This document shows, in pieces, positions 26,440 to 35,942 of a stretch of 64,000 bases of DNA. Origin of the DNA: Rhizobium sp. CCGE531 (GTDB taxonomy: Bacteria > Pseudomonadota > Alphaproteobacteria > Rhizobiales > Rhizobiaceae); the NCBI RefSeq assembly GCF_003627795.1, contig NZ_CP032684.1, positions 2,333,001 through 2,397,000 of the forward strand, read 5' to 3'. Below the pieces are notes generated by a model that was given only the letters and a program-made list of their open reading frames with translations, did not search any database and had not been told where the DNA came from. The translations under genes were made by a program, and so were the position numbers. Within the stretch, counting starts at the first letter, position 1. Each line of letters starts with the position of its first letter.

Positions 26440-26850
26440 AACAGGCTCTGTGCCCGGCACGCATGGCAGGTCTCCTGGCTCGCGGATAAGGCGCCGCGAG
26501 GGAGGCGGACCGAAATCGGTCGCCCCCGATCGTGCGCCAGCGGGTCTTCCTCGCCTTCCCGGCAATGCATCATGAAAAGGCGGACGATTCGTAGAATTGG
26601 AGGCGTCCAGCCCGGGTTGATCATGATGCCACGCCAGTGGCTTTTTCGGCTTGAGCCTGCCCCGCCCCGTTCGCCCCATGCGAACCATCGACGGAATAGA
26701 CTTCAAATCGAGCGAAAGACCCTGACCGCTCTACAGTCGCGGGGTCGGCTGTGATGAGAACGCCCGGCTTGGGTCCGTCCCTTCACATTCCCTTTTCATC
26801 CCATGCGACAGATCGCCGCTCGGGAACCATTCGTTATGCCGACAATGATT
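26440..26850 (-). ncRNA. Cobalamin (B12) riboswitch, extended form
   Basis: The minus strand shows all hallmark blocks in order. They are GCATGGGATGAAAAGGGAAT (26787-26806), GCCGACCCCGCGACTGT (26733-26749), CCACTGG (26634-26640), GGGAAGGCG (26552-26560) and the B12 box GCCAGGAGACCTGCC (26465-26479). The arms between blocks two and three, and three and four, are 73-92 nt, longer than usual, so the aptamer spans about 400 nt. It ends about 135 nt before cobP and should lower expression of cobP-cobW-cobN-cupin-cobO when adenosylcobalamin is plentiful. The boundaries are approximate and the expression platform is not resolved. Confidence 0.9.
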
Positions 26851-27026
26851 AGGCGTTCACCGAGTTCAAGTCAATCAAGGGCATGGATGCGACGCCGGGC
26901 GTCCCAATTGCGAAATCGACCGAATATTCCCGCAAAATCAGCGGCTTTTTTGCCGCATTTCTTTGATGTTAGAAGTTTATAGAGGGTAAGCCCTCACATT
27001 CGAGTAAAACATATCGTTCGTTTCCA

Positions 27027-28823
27027 ATGTTGCAGAAATTCCAACCGCGACGCCTCGGCGTCTTCTCCGCCCTGTTCGATCTCGGTCGGTTCAGGGCATT
27101 GTTGCGCCGTGGCGAATTGGGACTTGTTTTCGCCGGCGCGCTGGCGGGAGTGGCCTCCGGCTGCGCCGTGACGGCGATGAGTTTCATCTCGCGCAAGCTT
27201 CACAGCCTCATCTACGGCATAACCGACTATGAGCGCCTGAGTTCGGCGGCGGTGGCGATCCCCGACAAATCGGTATTGTTTATCGCGCCGATCGCCGGCG
27301 GCATCATCCTCGGCATCCTGCTCTACATATTGTCGCGCACGCGCAAGAAGCCGATGGTCGACCCGATCGAAGCCAATGCGCTGCACGGCGGCCGCATGTC
27401 GCTCACCGACAGTATCCTCGTCGCCGTGCAGAACCTGATCTCGAATGGATTTGGTGCCTCCGTCGGGCTCGAGGCGGGTTACACCCAGCTTGCCGCCGGC
27501 ATCGCCTCCAAATTCGGCTACAAGATGCAGATGCGCCGCGCGGACCTGCGCATGCTCGTCGGCTGCGGCGCCGCCGGCGCCATCGCCGCCGCGTTCAATG
27601 CGCCGCTTACCGGCGCCTTTTACGCCTTCGAGCTGATCATCGGCACCTATTCCATCCTGACGCTGACGCCCGTCGTCGTCTCGGCATTGATATCGACGAT
27701 GATCGCGAGATTGCTCGCCGGCGATGACTTCGCCATCGATATCGGCCATTTCGGCTCCATCGCCCCCGCCGATTATCTGCCGGCGGTTTTGCTCGGCGCC
27801 TGCTGCGCCGGCGTCGGTATCCTGATCATGCAGGGCGTCGCCTGGACCGAAGAACTGGCGCGCAAGAGTTCCATCGCACCGCCCTTCCGCCCAGCGCTCG
27901 GGGGCCTTGTCGTCGGTATACTGGCACTGATCTCCCCGCAGGTTCTGTCGGCGGGGCACGGCGCGCTGCATCTCAACCTGTCGACGGACGTGACGCTCGG
28001 GGCCTTGGTCGGCCTGTTCCTCCTCAAATCGCTAGCCTCTGCGGTCTCGATCGGCTCCGGCTTCAGAGGCGGTCTCTTCTTCGCGTCTCTGTTCATGGGT
28101 GCGCTTCTCGGCAAGATCTTCGCCTATTGCGCGCCCTATTTCGATCACAACGCGCTGACGCCGGCCGTGTACGCCGTGGTCGGCATGAGTTCGCTGGCCG
28201 TCGCGATCATCGGCGGCCCGCTGACGATGACGTTCCTGGCGCTGGAGATCACCGGTGACTTCCCGATCACTGCCCTGGTGCTGGCTGCCGTCATCACGTC
28301 GTCGCTCGTGGTCCGCACCAGCTTCGGCTACTCCTTCGCCACCTGGCGCTTCCATCTGCGCGGCGAGAGCATCCGCAGCGCCCACGACGTCGGCTGGATC
28401 CGCAATCTCACTGTCGCCCGCATGATGCGCCCCGACGTGCATACGGGAAGCATCGACATGAGCATCGAGGAGTTCCGCAAGAATTTTCCGATCGGTTCGG
28501 CCCAGCGCGTCATCCTGCTCGACAAGAACGAGAAGTATTCGGGAATGGTTCTGGTCCCCGACGTCTATGCGAGCCCTGTTGAAAAGGACGACGAGGAACA
28601 CGGACTTTCCGATTTCATCCAGCTGCGCAACGAGTTCCTGCAGCCGCAGATGAACGCCAAGCAAGCGGCCGCCATATTCGACCAGACCAAGAGTGAAGCG
28701 CTTGTCGTCGTCAACGATCTGATCGAGCGCAGGGTGATCGGCCTGCTGACGGAGAGCTATACGCTGCGGCGCTACAGCGAGGAACTCGACCGCCGCAGGC
28801 GCGAGGTCTCCGGCGAACTCTAA
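27027..28823 (+). CDS. ClC-family chloride channel/antiporter with CBS region
   Basis: A 598-aa membrane protein. The ClC core spans about 25-430, with selectivity-filter motifs in variant form: GFGASVGLEAGYTQ for GxGxxGxEGP, and GSGFRGGLFFASLFMG. A cytoplasmic C-terminal region (about 450-590) looks like a CBS pair. The substitution EAG for EGP means the ion and mechanism are uncertain. No clear ribosome site precedes the ATG. Its stop overlaps the convergent cobQ stop. Confidence 0.86.
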   Translation: MLQKFQPRRLGVFSALFDLGRFRALLRRGELGLVFAGALAGVASGCAVTAMSFISRKLHSLIYGITDYERLSSAAVAIPDKSVLFIAPIAGGIILGILLYILSRTRKKPMVDPIEANALHGGRMSLTDSILVAVQNLISNGFGASVGLEAGYTQLAAGIASKFGYKMQMRRADLRMLVGCGAAGAIAAAFNAPLTGAFYAFELIIGTYSILTLTPVVVSALISTMIARLLAGDDFAIDIGHFGSIAPADYLPAVLLGACCAGVGILIMQGVAWTEELARKSSIAPPFRPALGGLVVGILALISPQVLSAGHGALHLNLSTDVTLGALVGLFLLKSLASAVSIGSGFRGGLFFASLFMGALLGKIFAYCAPYFDHNALTPAVYAVVGMSSLAVAIIGGPLTMTFLALEITGDFPITALVLAAVITSSLVVRTSFGYSFATWRFHLRGESIRSAHDVGWIRNLTVARMMRPDVHTGSIDMSIEEFRKNFPIGSAQRVILLDKNEKYSGMVLVPDVYASPVEKDDEEHGLSDFIQLRNEFLQPQMNAKQAAAIFDQTKSEALVVVNDLIERRVIGLLTESYTLRRYSEELDRRRREVSGEL

Positions 28824-30274
28824 CCAACAAGGCTATCGAGCCAGGCAGGGTCAAGCACGCTTTCAAGCTCGGCCGCGATCTCGTCCAGCGCCGTATCGAC
28901 GCTGGCGCGATAGTCCATGCGCTCGCCGGCGAGACCAAAGCTTGCGAGCAACTTTGCCCTGTAGGCGTCGCTGCCGAAGAGGCCATGCAGATATGTGCCC
29001 ATGACGCGACCATCAGGCGATATCGCCCCATCGGGCCGGCCGTCGATGACAGCAGAAGGCCGCTCGCAGTCGGCGCCGCGCGTCACACCGAGATGGATTT
29101 CATAGCCCGATAGAGGCACGTCATACTCCTTCGAGACGGCCATGCTGTTGCGCACCGTCTTTTCCGGCGCCATTTCCGTCTCGATTTCAAGCAGGCCCAG
29201 TCCCGGCGTCTCGGTGACCGATCCCTCGATGCCGAGCGGGTCGTAAACCGTATGGCCGAGCATCTGATAGCCGCCGCAAATGCCGATGACACGGCCGCCA
29301 CGGCGCACATGCGCGGCAATGTCGCGATCCCATCCCTGCTCGCGCAGATCGAGGAGGTCACCGATCGTGGACTTGGAGCCCGGCAGCACCACAAGCCCCG
29401 CATCGGCTGGCAAATGCTCGCCCGCCCGGACAAAGACGAGATCGACGTCGGGTTCGGCCCGCAGCGGATCGAGATCGTCGAAATTGGCGATGCGCGACAG
29501 CACGGGCACGACGACCTTCAGCGCGCCGGAGGAGCCGCGCGCAAGCCGCTCCAACACGACGGAATCCTCGGCCGGCAGGCGCGCTGCCGCTTTGAGCCAT
29601 GGCACCACGCCATGGCATTGCCATCTAGTGAAGCCGCCAATGGCCTCGATGCCTTCCCCGAACAAGGAGACATCGCCGCGAAACTTATTGATGATGTAGC
29701 CGCGGATCATCCGCCGGTCTTCTTCCGGCAAAATATGGTATGTGCCGACCAGCGATGCGATCACGCCGCCGCGGTCTATGTCGCCGACGAGCACGACGGG
29801 AACGTTGGCGCGCGTCGCAAAACCCATATTGGCGATATCGCCCCGTCGCAGGTTGATCTCGGCAGGAGAACCGGCCCCCTCGACGATAACGAGATCGGTT
29901 CCCGCACGCATCGCAGCGAAGCTTTCAAGCACCGCGCCAAGCAATTGCGGCTTCAGCGCCTGATAACCCCTCCCCTTGGCATGGCCCCAAACCTTGCCCT
30001 GCACGATGATCTGACTGCCCGTCTCCGACTGCGGCTTCAGCAGGATTGGATTCATATGCACGGATGACGGCACGCGCGCCGCCAGCGACTGGAGCCATTG
30101 AGCGCGGCCGATCTCGCCGCCATCCTCGGCAACGGCGGCATTGTTGGACATGTTCTGCGGCTTGAACGGACGGACCCTCACGCCCCTGTTGGCGAACAGC
30201 CGGCACAGCCCCGCGACCAATACCGTTTTTCCGACATCGGAACCGGTTCCCTGCAGCATGATCGCCTTTGTCAT
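28820..30274 (-). CDS. cobQ: Cobyric acid synthase CobQ
   Basis: A 484-aa amidotransferase that amidates positions b, d, e and g of adenosylcobyrinic acid a,c-diamide. The N-terminal synthetase domain has GTGSDVGKTVL, MSNNAAV and VEGAGSPAEINL. The C-terminal type I glutaminase domain has IGICGGYQMLG (Cys nucleophile) and GYEIHLG. The start at MTKAIMLQ, after GAGG, discards 28 upstream codons without coding character. It stands apart from the other cob operons; no riboswitch block is visible in the 235 bp upstream. Confidence 0.94.
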   Translation of the reverse strand: MTKAIMLQGTGSDVGKTVLVAGLCRLFANRGVRVRPFKPQNMSNNAAVAEDGGEIGRAQWLQSLAARVPSSVHMNPILLKPQSETGSQIIVQGKVWGHAKGRGYQALKPQLLGAVLESFAAMRAGTDLVIVEGAGSPAEINLRRGDIANMGFATRANVPVVLVGDIDRGGVIASLVGTYHILPEEDRRMIRGYIINKFRGDVSLFGEGIEAIGGFTRWQCHGVVPWLKAAARLPAEDSVVLERLARGSSGALKVVVPVLSRIANFDDLDPLRAEPDVDLVFVRAGEHLPADAGLVVLPGSKSTIGDLLDLREQGWDRDIAAHVRRGGRVIGICGGYQMLGHTVYDPLGIEGSVTETPGLGLLEIETEMAPEKTVRNSMAVSKEYDVPLSGYEIHLGVTRGADCERPSAVIDGRPDGAISPDGRVMGTYLHGLFGSDAYRAKLLASFGLAGERMDYRASVDTALDEIAAELESVLDPAWLDSLVG

Positions 30275-30440
30275 TCCCCACCACCTCGATATGCTGCAGC
30301 CGCTGAAAACGCGGAGTTTCGCCTTGATTTCGCCGCTATCTTCAACCGCCGGAAACAACAGTCCAGATACAAAAATGCATCACTTCAAAATATGCTCCGT
30401 TTGCGACATTGGATGACGATTTCATCCATTGTTAGTTACG

Positions 30441-30460
30441 CTGGAGAAGATTATCTCCAG
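30441..30460. promoter_or_regulatory. Palindrome upstream of the 47-aa ORF
   Basis: CTGGAGA-agatta-TCTCCAG is a perfect 7-bp inverted repeat 50 bp before the small ORF. It may be an operator or a leader hairpin. CTGGAG recurs at the ORF's own ribosome site. Confidence 0.4.
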
Positions 30461-30509
30461 TGCGAAAACAAACAACGAAATGGGCCGGTCCGGCCTGGAG
30501 GATACCCCA

Positions 30510-30653
30510 ATGCTCTTCATCTTCAACAGACGGAATTCCATCCAGATCGCTTGGAATGGCAAGCTTCCGGCCCACCGCCCCGAAAGCCGCCTGCAGCAGC
30601 TCGATACCCGGTTCGGCACCGTCGGCTTCATTCGCACCTATAGCGTCGGCTGA
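30510..30653 (+). CDS. Small hypothetical protein, 47 aa
   Basis: The frame MLFIFNRRNSIQIAW... to the stop at 30651-30653. I do not recognise it. Support comes from signals: CTGGAGG 8 nt before the ATG, a palindrome upstream and a strong terminator-like hairpin 32 bp after the stop, which together outline a compact transcript of about 300 nt. It could instead be a small regulatory RNA. Its neighbour is divergent cobQ. Confidence 0.45.
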   Translation: MLFIFNRRNSIQIAWNGKLPAHRPESRLQQLDTRFGTVGFIRTYSVG

Positions 30654-30684
30654 TATCTGGTCAAGCCGCAAGCCTACGCGCCTC

Positions 30685-30722
30685 AAGCCGCCATGCGACC
30701 GCATCGGCGGCTTTCATTTTGA
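30685..30722 (+). terminator. Terminator after the 47-aa ORF
   Basis: AAGCCGCC pairs with GGCGGCTT, and within it ATGCG pairs with CGCAT, giving a long compact stem followed by TTCATTTT. Confidence 0.7.
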
Positions 30723-31503
30723 CTTTTGTGAAATTAAAGCATGTCGTGCAAAAGTGTACGGCGGCTATGCGACAACGACATGCGCAAAATCAAAGACGTG
30801 AAGCGCGAGAAGCGAATCTGAAAGATCGCGACGCGCTTTGGCATGGATGACACGCTGGCGCAGACATGTCTCAAAACGGCATGCCTGAAACGCGAAAACC
30901 GCGCGATCCGGAGATCAACGCGGCTTGCCAAAAAACGCCGGCTTCCCTGCAAATACACCGCAAGGTTCGCTTTCTCCGGGACGCAATACCTAATCCGGAG
31001 AAGCAGCGGTGTGTCCCCCGCCACGTCTCGATTGATAAACCGACATCGTTACCGGAGGGTTATTAAGTACTTAAATTAGAGTGAATCTGAAATTTTTTTG
31101 AAAATTTTCCCCTTTGCATTGAGAAATCGCAAAGGACGCAGATTGAACACAAAACGTCTTTCAGGGACGCGATATTTGAACCGCATTTAACTCTGCGCCC
31201 ATGGAAGCGCATCATCGAAGCCTTGCACTGCCTGTTTTGCAGCCATGAATAGCAGAAAACAGGCTAATTCAGACGCTTATATCAGCTTCTCCAACAGGCG
31301 CGATAACTGCGAATGGCCGGCAGGCTGTTGATTTATTCCTTCAAATCCTTACGCTGCCTGCTGTCGATGCAAGAAACATCCGGCCGTGACAGAGTTGCGC
31401 GGTCGCAAAAAGACAGATGCACGACAGCAGCAAGGGGACCGTGCTCGCGTCGTCAGCGGCGCATGAACGGTTGTGGTTGGACCACGCTGACAGGGGATCG
31501 ACA
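30723..31503. other. Long intergenic region, nothing coding recognised
   Basis: About 780 bp between the small ORF terminator and the betaine transporter leader. It has short open frames on both strands but none with a ribosome site and plausible protein. The AT-rich stretch 31050-31130 is a likely promoter zone for the transporter. Confidence 0.5.
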
Positions 31504-31531
31504 GAAATCGAAAGCGTTTGGAGTCGATTTC
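31504..31531. promoter_or_regulatory. Inverted repeat in the transporter leader
   Basis: GAAATCGA and TCGATTTC form a perfect 8-bp inverted repeat with a 12-nt spacer, 35 bp before the binding-protein start. It is a candidate operator or leader hairpin; the regulator is unknown. Confidence 0.4.
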
Positions 31532-31565
31532 TACAACGTAACGAAAAATTGGGAGACAATATCAA

Positions 31566-32564
31566 ATGAAGAAGCTTCTCGCTTCCGCCATCTTTGCATT
31601 CGGCGCCTATGCTTTGGCTGGCTCGGCGCATGCCGCAGAATGCGGCAACGTATCGATTGCCGAAATGAACTGGGCATCTGCCGGCGTCGCCGCCCAGGTC
31701 GACAAGCTCATTCTGCAAAATGGTTACGGCTGCAACGTGACACTTGTGACCGGCGATACGCAGCCGACATTCACCTCGATGAACGAAAAGGGTGAGCCGG
31801 ACGTCGCTCCGGAACTCTGGGTCAACGCCGTGCGTACCTCGCTCGACAAGGCCGTATCCGAAGGCCGCCTCATCGAAGCCGCGCCGCTTCTGAGCGACGG
31901 CGGTGTCGAAGGCTGGTGGATTCCGAAATTCGTCGCCGACGCCCATCCCGATATCAAGACCGTTCAGGATGCATTGAAGCATCCGGAACTCTTCCCTGCT
32001 CCCGAAGATGCTTCCAAGGGTGCGGTCTATGACTGCCCGGCGGGCTGGAACTGCCAAATCTCCACGACCAACCTCTACAAGGCCCTCGGCGCCGACAAGC
32101 TCGGCTTCACGCTGGTCGACACCGGTTCCGCCGCTGGCCTCGACGGCTCGATCGCCAACGCCTTCGAAAAGAAGACAGGCTGGCTCGGCTACTATTGGGC
32201 TCCGACCGCCATCCTCGGAAAGTACGACATGGTTCGCCTGAGCTTCAACGTACCGCACGACAAGAAGGACTGGGATGCCTGCACGTCGCAGCAGGATTGC
32301 GCCAACCCGAAGGTGAACTCCTATCCGGTTTCGGACGTCTATACCGTCGTGACCAAGGCCTTTGCCGCGAAGGCCGGCATCGCCATGGACTACATGAAGA
32401 CCCGCAAGTGGGATAACGCCACCGTCGGCAAGGTTCTCGCCTGGATGACCGACAACCAGGGTACCAACGAGGATGGCGCCAAGTACTTCCTCAAGACCTA
32501 TCCGGACATGTGGACCAAATGGGTTTCCCCGGATGTCGCCACCAAAGTGAAGGCTTCGCTCTAA
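31566..32564 (+). CDS. proX: Betaine/choline-type ABC transporter substrate-binding protein
   Basis: A 332-aa periplasmic protein of the OpuAC/ProX family. A signal peptide spans about 1-24 (LLASAIFAFGAYALAGSAHAA). Trp- and aromatic-rich segments (AEMNWASAG, ELWVNAVR, VEGWWIPKF, GYYWAPTAI) are typical of the cation-pi box that binds quaternary ammonium groups. It should bind glycine betaine, choline or a relative; the exact ligand is not readable. GGGAG lies 9 nt before the ATG. The permease and ATPase follow. Confidence 0.88.
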   Translation: MKKLLASAIFAFGAYALAGSAHAAECGNVSIAEMNWASAGVAAQVDKLILQNGYGCNVTLVTGDTQPTFTSMNEKGEPDVAPELWVNAVRTSLDKAVSEGRLIEAAPLLSDGGVEGWWIPKFVADAHPDIKTVQDALKHPELFPAPEDASKGAVYDCPAGWNCQISTTNLYKALGADKLGFTLVDTGSAAGLDGSIANAFEKKTGWLGYYWAPTAILGKYDMVRLSFNVPHDKKDWDACTSQQDCANPKVNSYPVSDVYTVVTKAFAAKAGIAMDYMKTRKWDNATVGKVLAWMTDNQGTNEDGAKYFLKTYPDMWTKWVSPDVATKVKASL

Positions 32565-32577
32565 TTCCTGCCGTAGG

Positions 32578-32607
32578 ATCGGCGGCTGGCCAAAGCCTGC
32601 CGCCGAT
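32578..32607 (+). terminator. Hairpin between binding protein and permease
   Basis: ATCGGCGGC and GCCGCCGAT form a perfect 9-bp stem followed by TTTCCC, 13 bp after the binding-protein stop. It probably acts as a partial terminator or mRNA stabiliser, keeping the binding protein in excess over the permease and ATPase. Confidence 0.55.
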
Positions 32608-32812
32608 TTCCCATTCGCCGGAATCGACAACAACGGCCCTCATTACCGACGGAGTTACGCGGAGCAAGGTCGCAACGAGTGCAGATCAGCGAAGGCGGAT
32701 GTAGTAAGAATTGAAAGGCAGCCTGAAGAACCGGTCGCAGCGCTGCAATACCATCCGCGCGTGAAAGCCACACGCCGGACCAGGACAGAACCGGACCAAG
32801 AAGGGGAAATAC

Positions 32813-33724
32813 ATGGCTATCCAGTGTACGATCCTGCCGAATGTGCTCTGCAACTTTCCGGCAATAGATGAAACGCTCATACGTCTTGCGCGCAAGAACA
32901 TCGATGACGGGTTTCGCGCATCCGTCCGCGCGTACGGCAATCTCATCGATGCCGTCGTGCAGCCTCTGCAATGGTTTCTGAATTATCTGGAATGGGCGTT
33001 CACCAATACGCCCTGGTTCATCGTGCTCATCGTCATGATGCTCGTCGTCTATGCCGCCAGCCGCAATCTGAAGATTGTCGCCGGCACCGCGATCTCGATG
33101 ATCCTCATTGGCGTCTTCGGTCTTTGGACCGACACGATGGTCACGCTTGCCATGGTGACGGTCTGTACGCTCATCGCCATCGTCATCGGCCTGCCGATCG
33201 GCATTTTGATGGCGCGCTCCGACCGGCTCCAGTCGATCGTCAACCCGACCCTCGACGTGATGCAGACGATGCCGAGCTTCGTCTATCTCATCCCGGTCGT
33301 CGTCATCTTCGGCATCGGCAAGGTTCCGGGTCTTATCGCCGTCGTCATCTATGCCGTCCCGCCGATGATCCGCCTGACCAATCTGGGCATCCGGCTCGTG
33401 GACAAGGAGGTTCTGGAAGCCGCCGATGCCTTCGGGTCGTCGCATCGCCAGAAGCTGGTCAACGTGCAGATCCCGCTCGCGCTGCCCACCATCATGGCCG
33501 GCATCAACCAGACCATCATGATGTCGCTCGCAATGGTCGTCGTCGCCTCCATGGTCGGCGTCGGCGGACTCGGCAAGAATACGCTGCAGGCGATCAACAA
33601 CCAGTTCTTCACCGTCGGCTTCCTCAACGGTTTCGCCCTGGTCGCCATCGCCATCATTTTCGACCGGACGAGCCAGGCCTATGGCAGACGGCTCCAGAAG
33701 CACTCGGAGGTCATCCATGGCTAG
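32813..33724 (+). CDS. proW: Betaine-type ABC transporter permease
   Basis: A 303-aa inner-membrane permease of the OpuAB/ProW family. A hydrophilic N-terminus (about 1-55) is followed by six or so helices and the ATPase-contact loop EAADAFGSSHRQKLVNVQIPLALP. It imports the ligand delivered by the upstream binding protein. It follows that gene after 248 bp and its stop overlaps the ATPase start by 8 bp. Confidence 0.9.
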   Translation: MAIQCTILPNVLCNFPAIDETLIRLARKNIDDGFRASVRAYGNLIDAVVQPLQWFLNYLEWAFTNTPWFIVLIVMMLVVYAASRNLKIVAGTAISMILIGVFGLWTDTMVTLAMVTVCTLIAIVIGLPIGILMARSDRLQSIVNPTLDVMQTMPSFVYLIPVVVIFGIGKVPGLIAVVIYAVPPMIRLTNLGIRLVDKEVLEAADAFGSSHRQKLVNVQIPLALPTIMAGINQTIMMSLAMVVVASMVGVGGLGKNTLQAINNQFFTVGFLNGFALVAIAIIFDRTSQAYGRRLQKHSEVIHG

Positions 33725-34769
33725 TCACGCGATCCAGATAAAAAGCCTCTACAAGATTTTCGGCCCGCGCGGGCGCGACTATGTAGACCGTGTCAAGAAC
33801 GGCTTGGGCAAGGCCGAGCTCAACGAGACGCATGGTCACGTGCTCGGCCTGCAGGATATCAGCATCGACATGCCGGCCGGCGCCATCACCGTCGTCATGG
33901 GCCTCTCCGGCTCGGGCAAATCGACGCTGATCCGTCATATCAACCGGCTGATCGAGCCGACCGTCGGCGAAGTGCTCTATGACGGCGTCGACGTCTGCAA
34001 GATGAACGAAAACGACCTGCGCGAATTCCGTCGCCACAGGACGGCGATGGTGTTCCAGAAATTCGCCCTGTTGCCGCACCGCACGGTGATTGAAAATACC
34101 ATCTACGGTCTGGACATCCAGGGCGTGCCTCGTTCCGAAAGCGTGAAGAAGGGCCAATACTGGATCGAGCGCGTAGGGCTCAAAGGCTTCGAGAGGCATT
34201 ATCCGAACCAGCTTTCCGGCGGCATGCAGCAGCGTGTCGGGCTCGCCCGGGCGCTGACGAACGATGCCGATATCCTGCTGATGGACGAAGCCTATTCGGC
34301 GCTCGATCCGTTGATCCGCGTGGATATGCAGAGCGTTCTGCTCGATCTGCAGAAGGAACTGAAGAAGACCGTCGTCTTCATTACCCACGATCTCGACGAG
34401 GCGCTGCGCCTCGGCGACCAGATCGCGATCCTGCGCGACGGCAAGGTCGTGCAGCAGGGAACCGGTCAGCAGATCGTGCTGCATCCTGCGGACGATTACA
34501 TCTCCGCCTTCGTCAAGGAGGTGAACCGCGGTCGCGTCATCCAGGCCCAGACGATCATGAAGCCGCTTGGAGGCGAGCCGCTCACCACACGCGTGCCCGG
34601 CGACGTGACGCTGGAAATCGCCGCCAAGCAGATAACCGAAGCAGGCCAGACCGGAGCGCTCGTCACCGACGCCGGCGGAAAACCTATCGGTATGATAGAC
34701 CTGCAAAGCATCATCGCCGCCATGGTCACGCCCACGACCCATGAGACGGCCGAGATGGCGGCGGCCTAA
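33717..34769 (+). CDS. proV: Betaine-type ABC transporter ATPase with CBS region
   Basis: A 350-aa ATPase of the OpuAA/ProV family. It has Walker A GLSGSGKST, signature LSGGMQQRVGLARAL, Walker B ILLMDEAYSALDP and switch ITHD, then a C-terminal CBS-like region (about 270-340, ending TPTTHETAEMAAA). CBS domains in this family sense ionic strength, so osmotic gating is possible. The start at MASHAIQIK overlaps the permease stop; a longer reading from inside the permease is unnecessary. Confidence 0.92.
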   Translation: MASHAIQIKSLYKIFGPRGRDYVDRVKNGLGKAELNETHGHVLGLQDISIDMPAGAITVVMGLSGSGKSTLIRHINRLIEPTVGEVLYDGVDVCKMNENDLREFRRHRTAMVFQKFALLPHRTVIENTIYGLDIQGVPRSESVKKGQYWIERVGLKGFERHYPNQLSGGMQQRVGLARALTNDADILLMDEAYSALDPLIRVDMQSVLLDLQKELKKTVVFITHDLDEALRLGDQIAILRDGKVVQQGTGQQIVLHPADDYISAFVKEVNRGRVIQAQTIMKPLGGEPLTTRVPGDVTLEIAAKQITEAGQTGALVTDAGGKPIGMIDLQSIIAAMVTPTTHETAEMAAA

Positions 34770-34787
34770 ACGCAGAGCACAGCAGCG

Positions 34788-34816
34788 AAAGCGCCCTTTC
34801 CAGGGCGCTTTTTTTC
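34788..34816 (+). terminator. Rho-independent terminator after the betaine transporter
   Basis: AAGCGCCCT, loop TTCC, AGGGCGCTT followed by a long T-run, 18 bp after the ATPase stop. Confidence 0.9.
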
Positions 34817-34867
34817 TTGTCTGATTGTCACATCGAGACAAGCGGACGATCTAGTCATTGTGTTCAC

Positions 34868-34883
34868 ATAAAGAAATGTTTAT
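34868..34883. promoter_or_regulatory. Short inverted repeat before the BHMT-like gene
   Basis: ATAAA-gaaatg-TTTAT, a 5-6-5 inverted repeat 46 bp before the start codon in an AT-rich promoter region. It could be an operator of a methionine-cycle regulator; this is weak evidence. Confidence 0.3.
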
Positions 34884-34928
34884 ATCTGCATCTGACATCC
34901 AGGTATTCGACACATCCGAGGACAAACC

Positions 34929-35942
34929 ATGACCGTCGCCATCAATCCCTTGACCAATCTTCTTGCTGAAAAGGGCGTGCTGCTTGCCGATGGCGCGACG
35001 GGCACCAATCTTTTCGCCATGGGCCTCGAGGCCGGTGAAGCGCCCGAACTCTGGAACGAACAGCATCCGGAGCGGATCACAAAACTGCACCAGGATTTCG
35101 TCGATGCCGGCGCCGACATTATCCTGACCAACACCTTCGGCGGCACCCGTCACCGGCTGAAGCTGCATCACGCTCAGGATCGCGTGCATAGCCTCAACAA
35201 GACGGCCGCCGCGATTGCCCGCTCCGTTGCGGACAAGGCCGATCGCAAGGTCATCGTCGCCGGTTCGATAGGCCCGACGGGAGAGCTGCTGATGCCGCTC
35301 GGCGCGTTGACCTATGAGGACGCCGTCGCTGCCTTCATCGAACAGATCGAAGGCCTTCAGGCCGGAGGCGCCGATGTCGCCTGGATCGAAACCATGTCCT
35401 CGCCGGAGGAAATCCGCGCCGCGGCCGAAGCCGCCGCCAAGGTCGGCCTGCCCTACACCTATACCGGCTCTTTCGATACGGCCGGCAAGACCATGATGGG
35501 CCTGCATCCGAAGGACATTCACGCTGTCGCCACGGATATCGGCGAAGGCCCGCTCGCCGTCGGCGCGAATTGCGGCGTCGGCGCCTCGGATATCCTGTCG
35601 AGCCTTCTCGACATGACCGAAGCGGATTCCGCCGCTATCGTTATCGTCAAGGGTAATTGCGGCATTCCGGAATATCGCGGCGCCGAGATCCATTATTCGG
35701 GCACGCCGCCGCTGATGGCCGATTATGCGCGCCTCGCGCGTGACGCAGGCGCCAAGATCATAGGCGGCTGCTGCGGCACCTCCTGCGGGCATCTCGCTGC
35801 CATGCGGCAGGCGCTGGACAGCTACGTCCCCGGCCCTCGCCCGACATTGGAGACGATCGTTGAAAAGATCGGCCCCTTGCGCAACAAGACTGCCAATGAA
35901 AGCGGCGCGGCGCCCGCTCGCGAACGCCGCAGACGCTCCTAA
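34929..35942 (+). CDS. Betaine-homocysteine-type S-methyltransferase
   Basis: A 337-aa homocysteine methyltransferase (pfam S-methyl_trans). Residues 1-310 form the TIM barrel with LADGATGTNLF and TNTFGGTRHRL. The three zinc cysteines lie in GANCGVG and GGCCGTSCGH. It should move a methyl group from glycine betaine or a related donor to homocysteine, making methionine and dimethylglycine. The last ~20 residues (AAPARERRRRS end) are an Arg-rich tail shared in style with three corrinoid-cluster proteins. GAGGAC precedes the ATG. It follows the betaine transporter and its terminator. Confidence 0.85.
   Translation: MTVAINPLTNLLAEKGVLLADGATGTNLFAMGLEAGEAPELWNEQHPERITKLHQDFVDAGADIILTNTFGGTRHRLKLHHAQDRVHSLNKTAAAIARSVADKADRKVIVAGSIGPTGELLMPLGALTYEDAVAAFIEQIEGLQAGGADVAWIETMSSPEEIRAAAEAAAKVGLPYTYTGSFDTAGKTMMGLHPKDIHAVATDIGEGPLAVGANCGVGASDILSSLLDMTEADSAAIVIVKGNCGIPEYRGAEIHYSGTPPLMADYARLARDAGAKIIGGCCGTSCGHLAAMRQALDSYVPGPRPTLETIVEKIGPLRNKTANESGAAPARERRRRS

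Noticed and set aside
26310..26624. 104-aa open frame upstream of cobP
   Set aside because: It lies inside the cobalamin riboswitch and its leader, and conserved RNA blocks explain the sequence.
31313..31795. 160-aa open frame across the start of the betaine-binding protein
   Set aside because: It overlaps the signal peptide region of a clear gene in another frame and has no ribosome site or domain.
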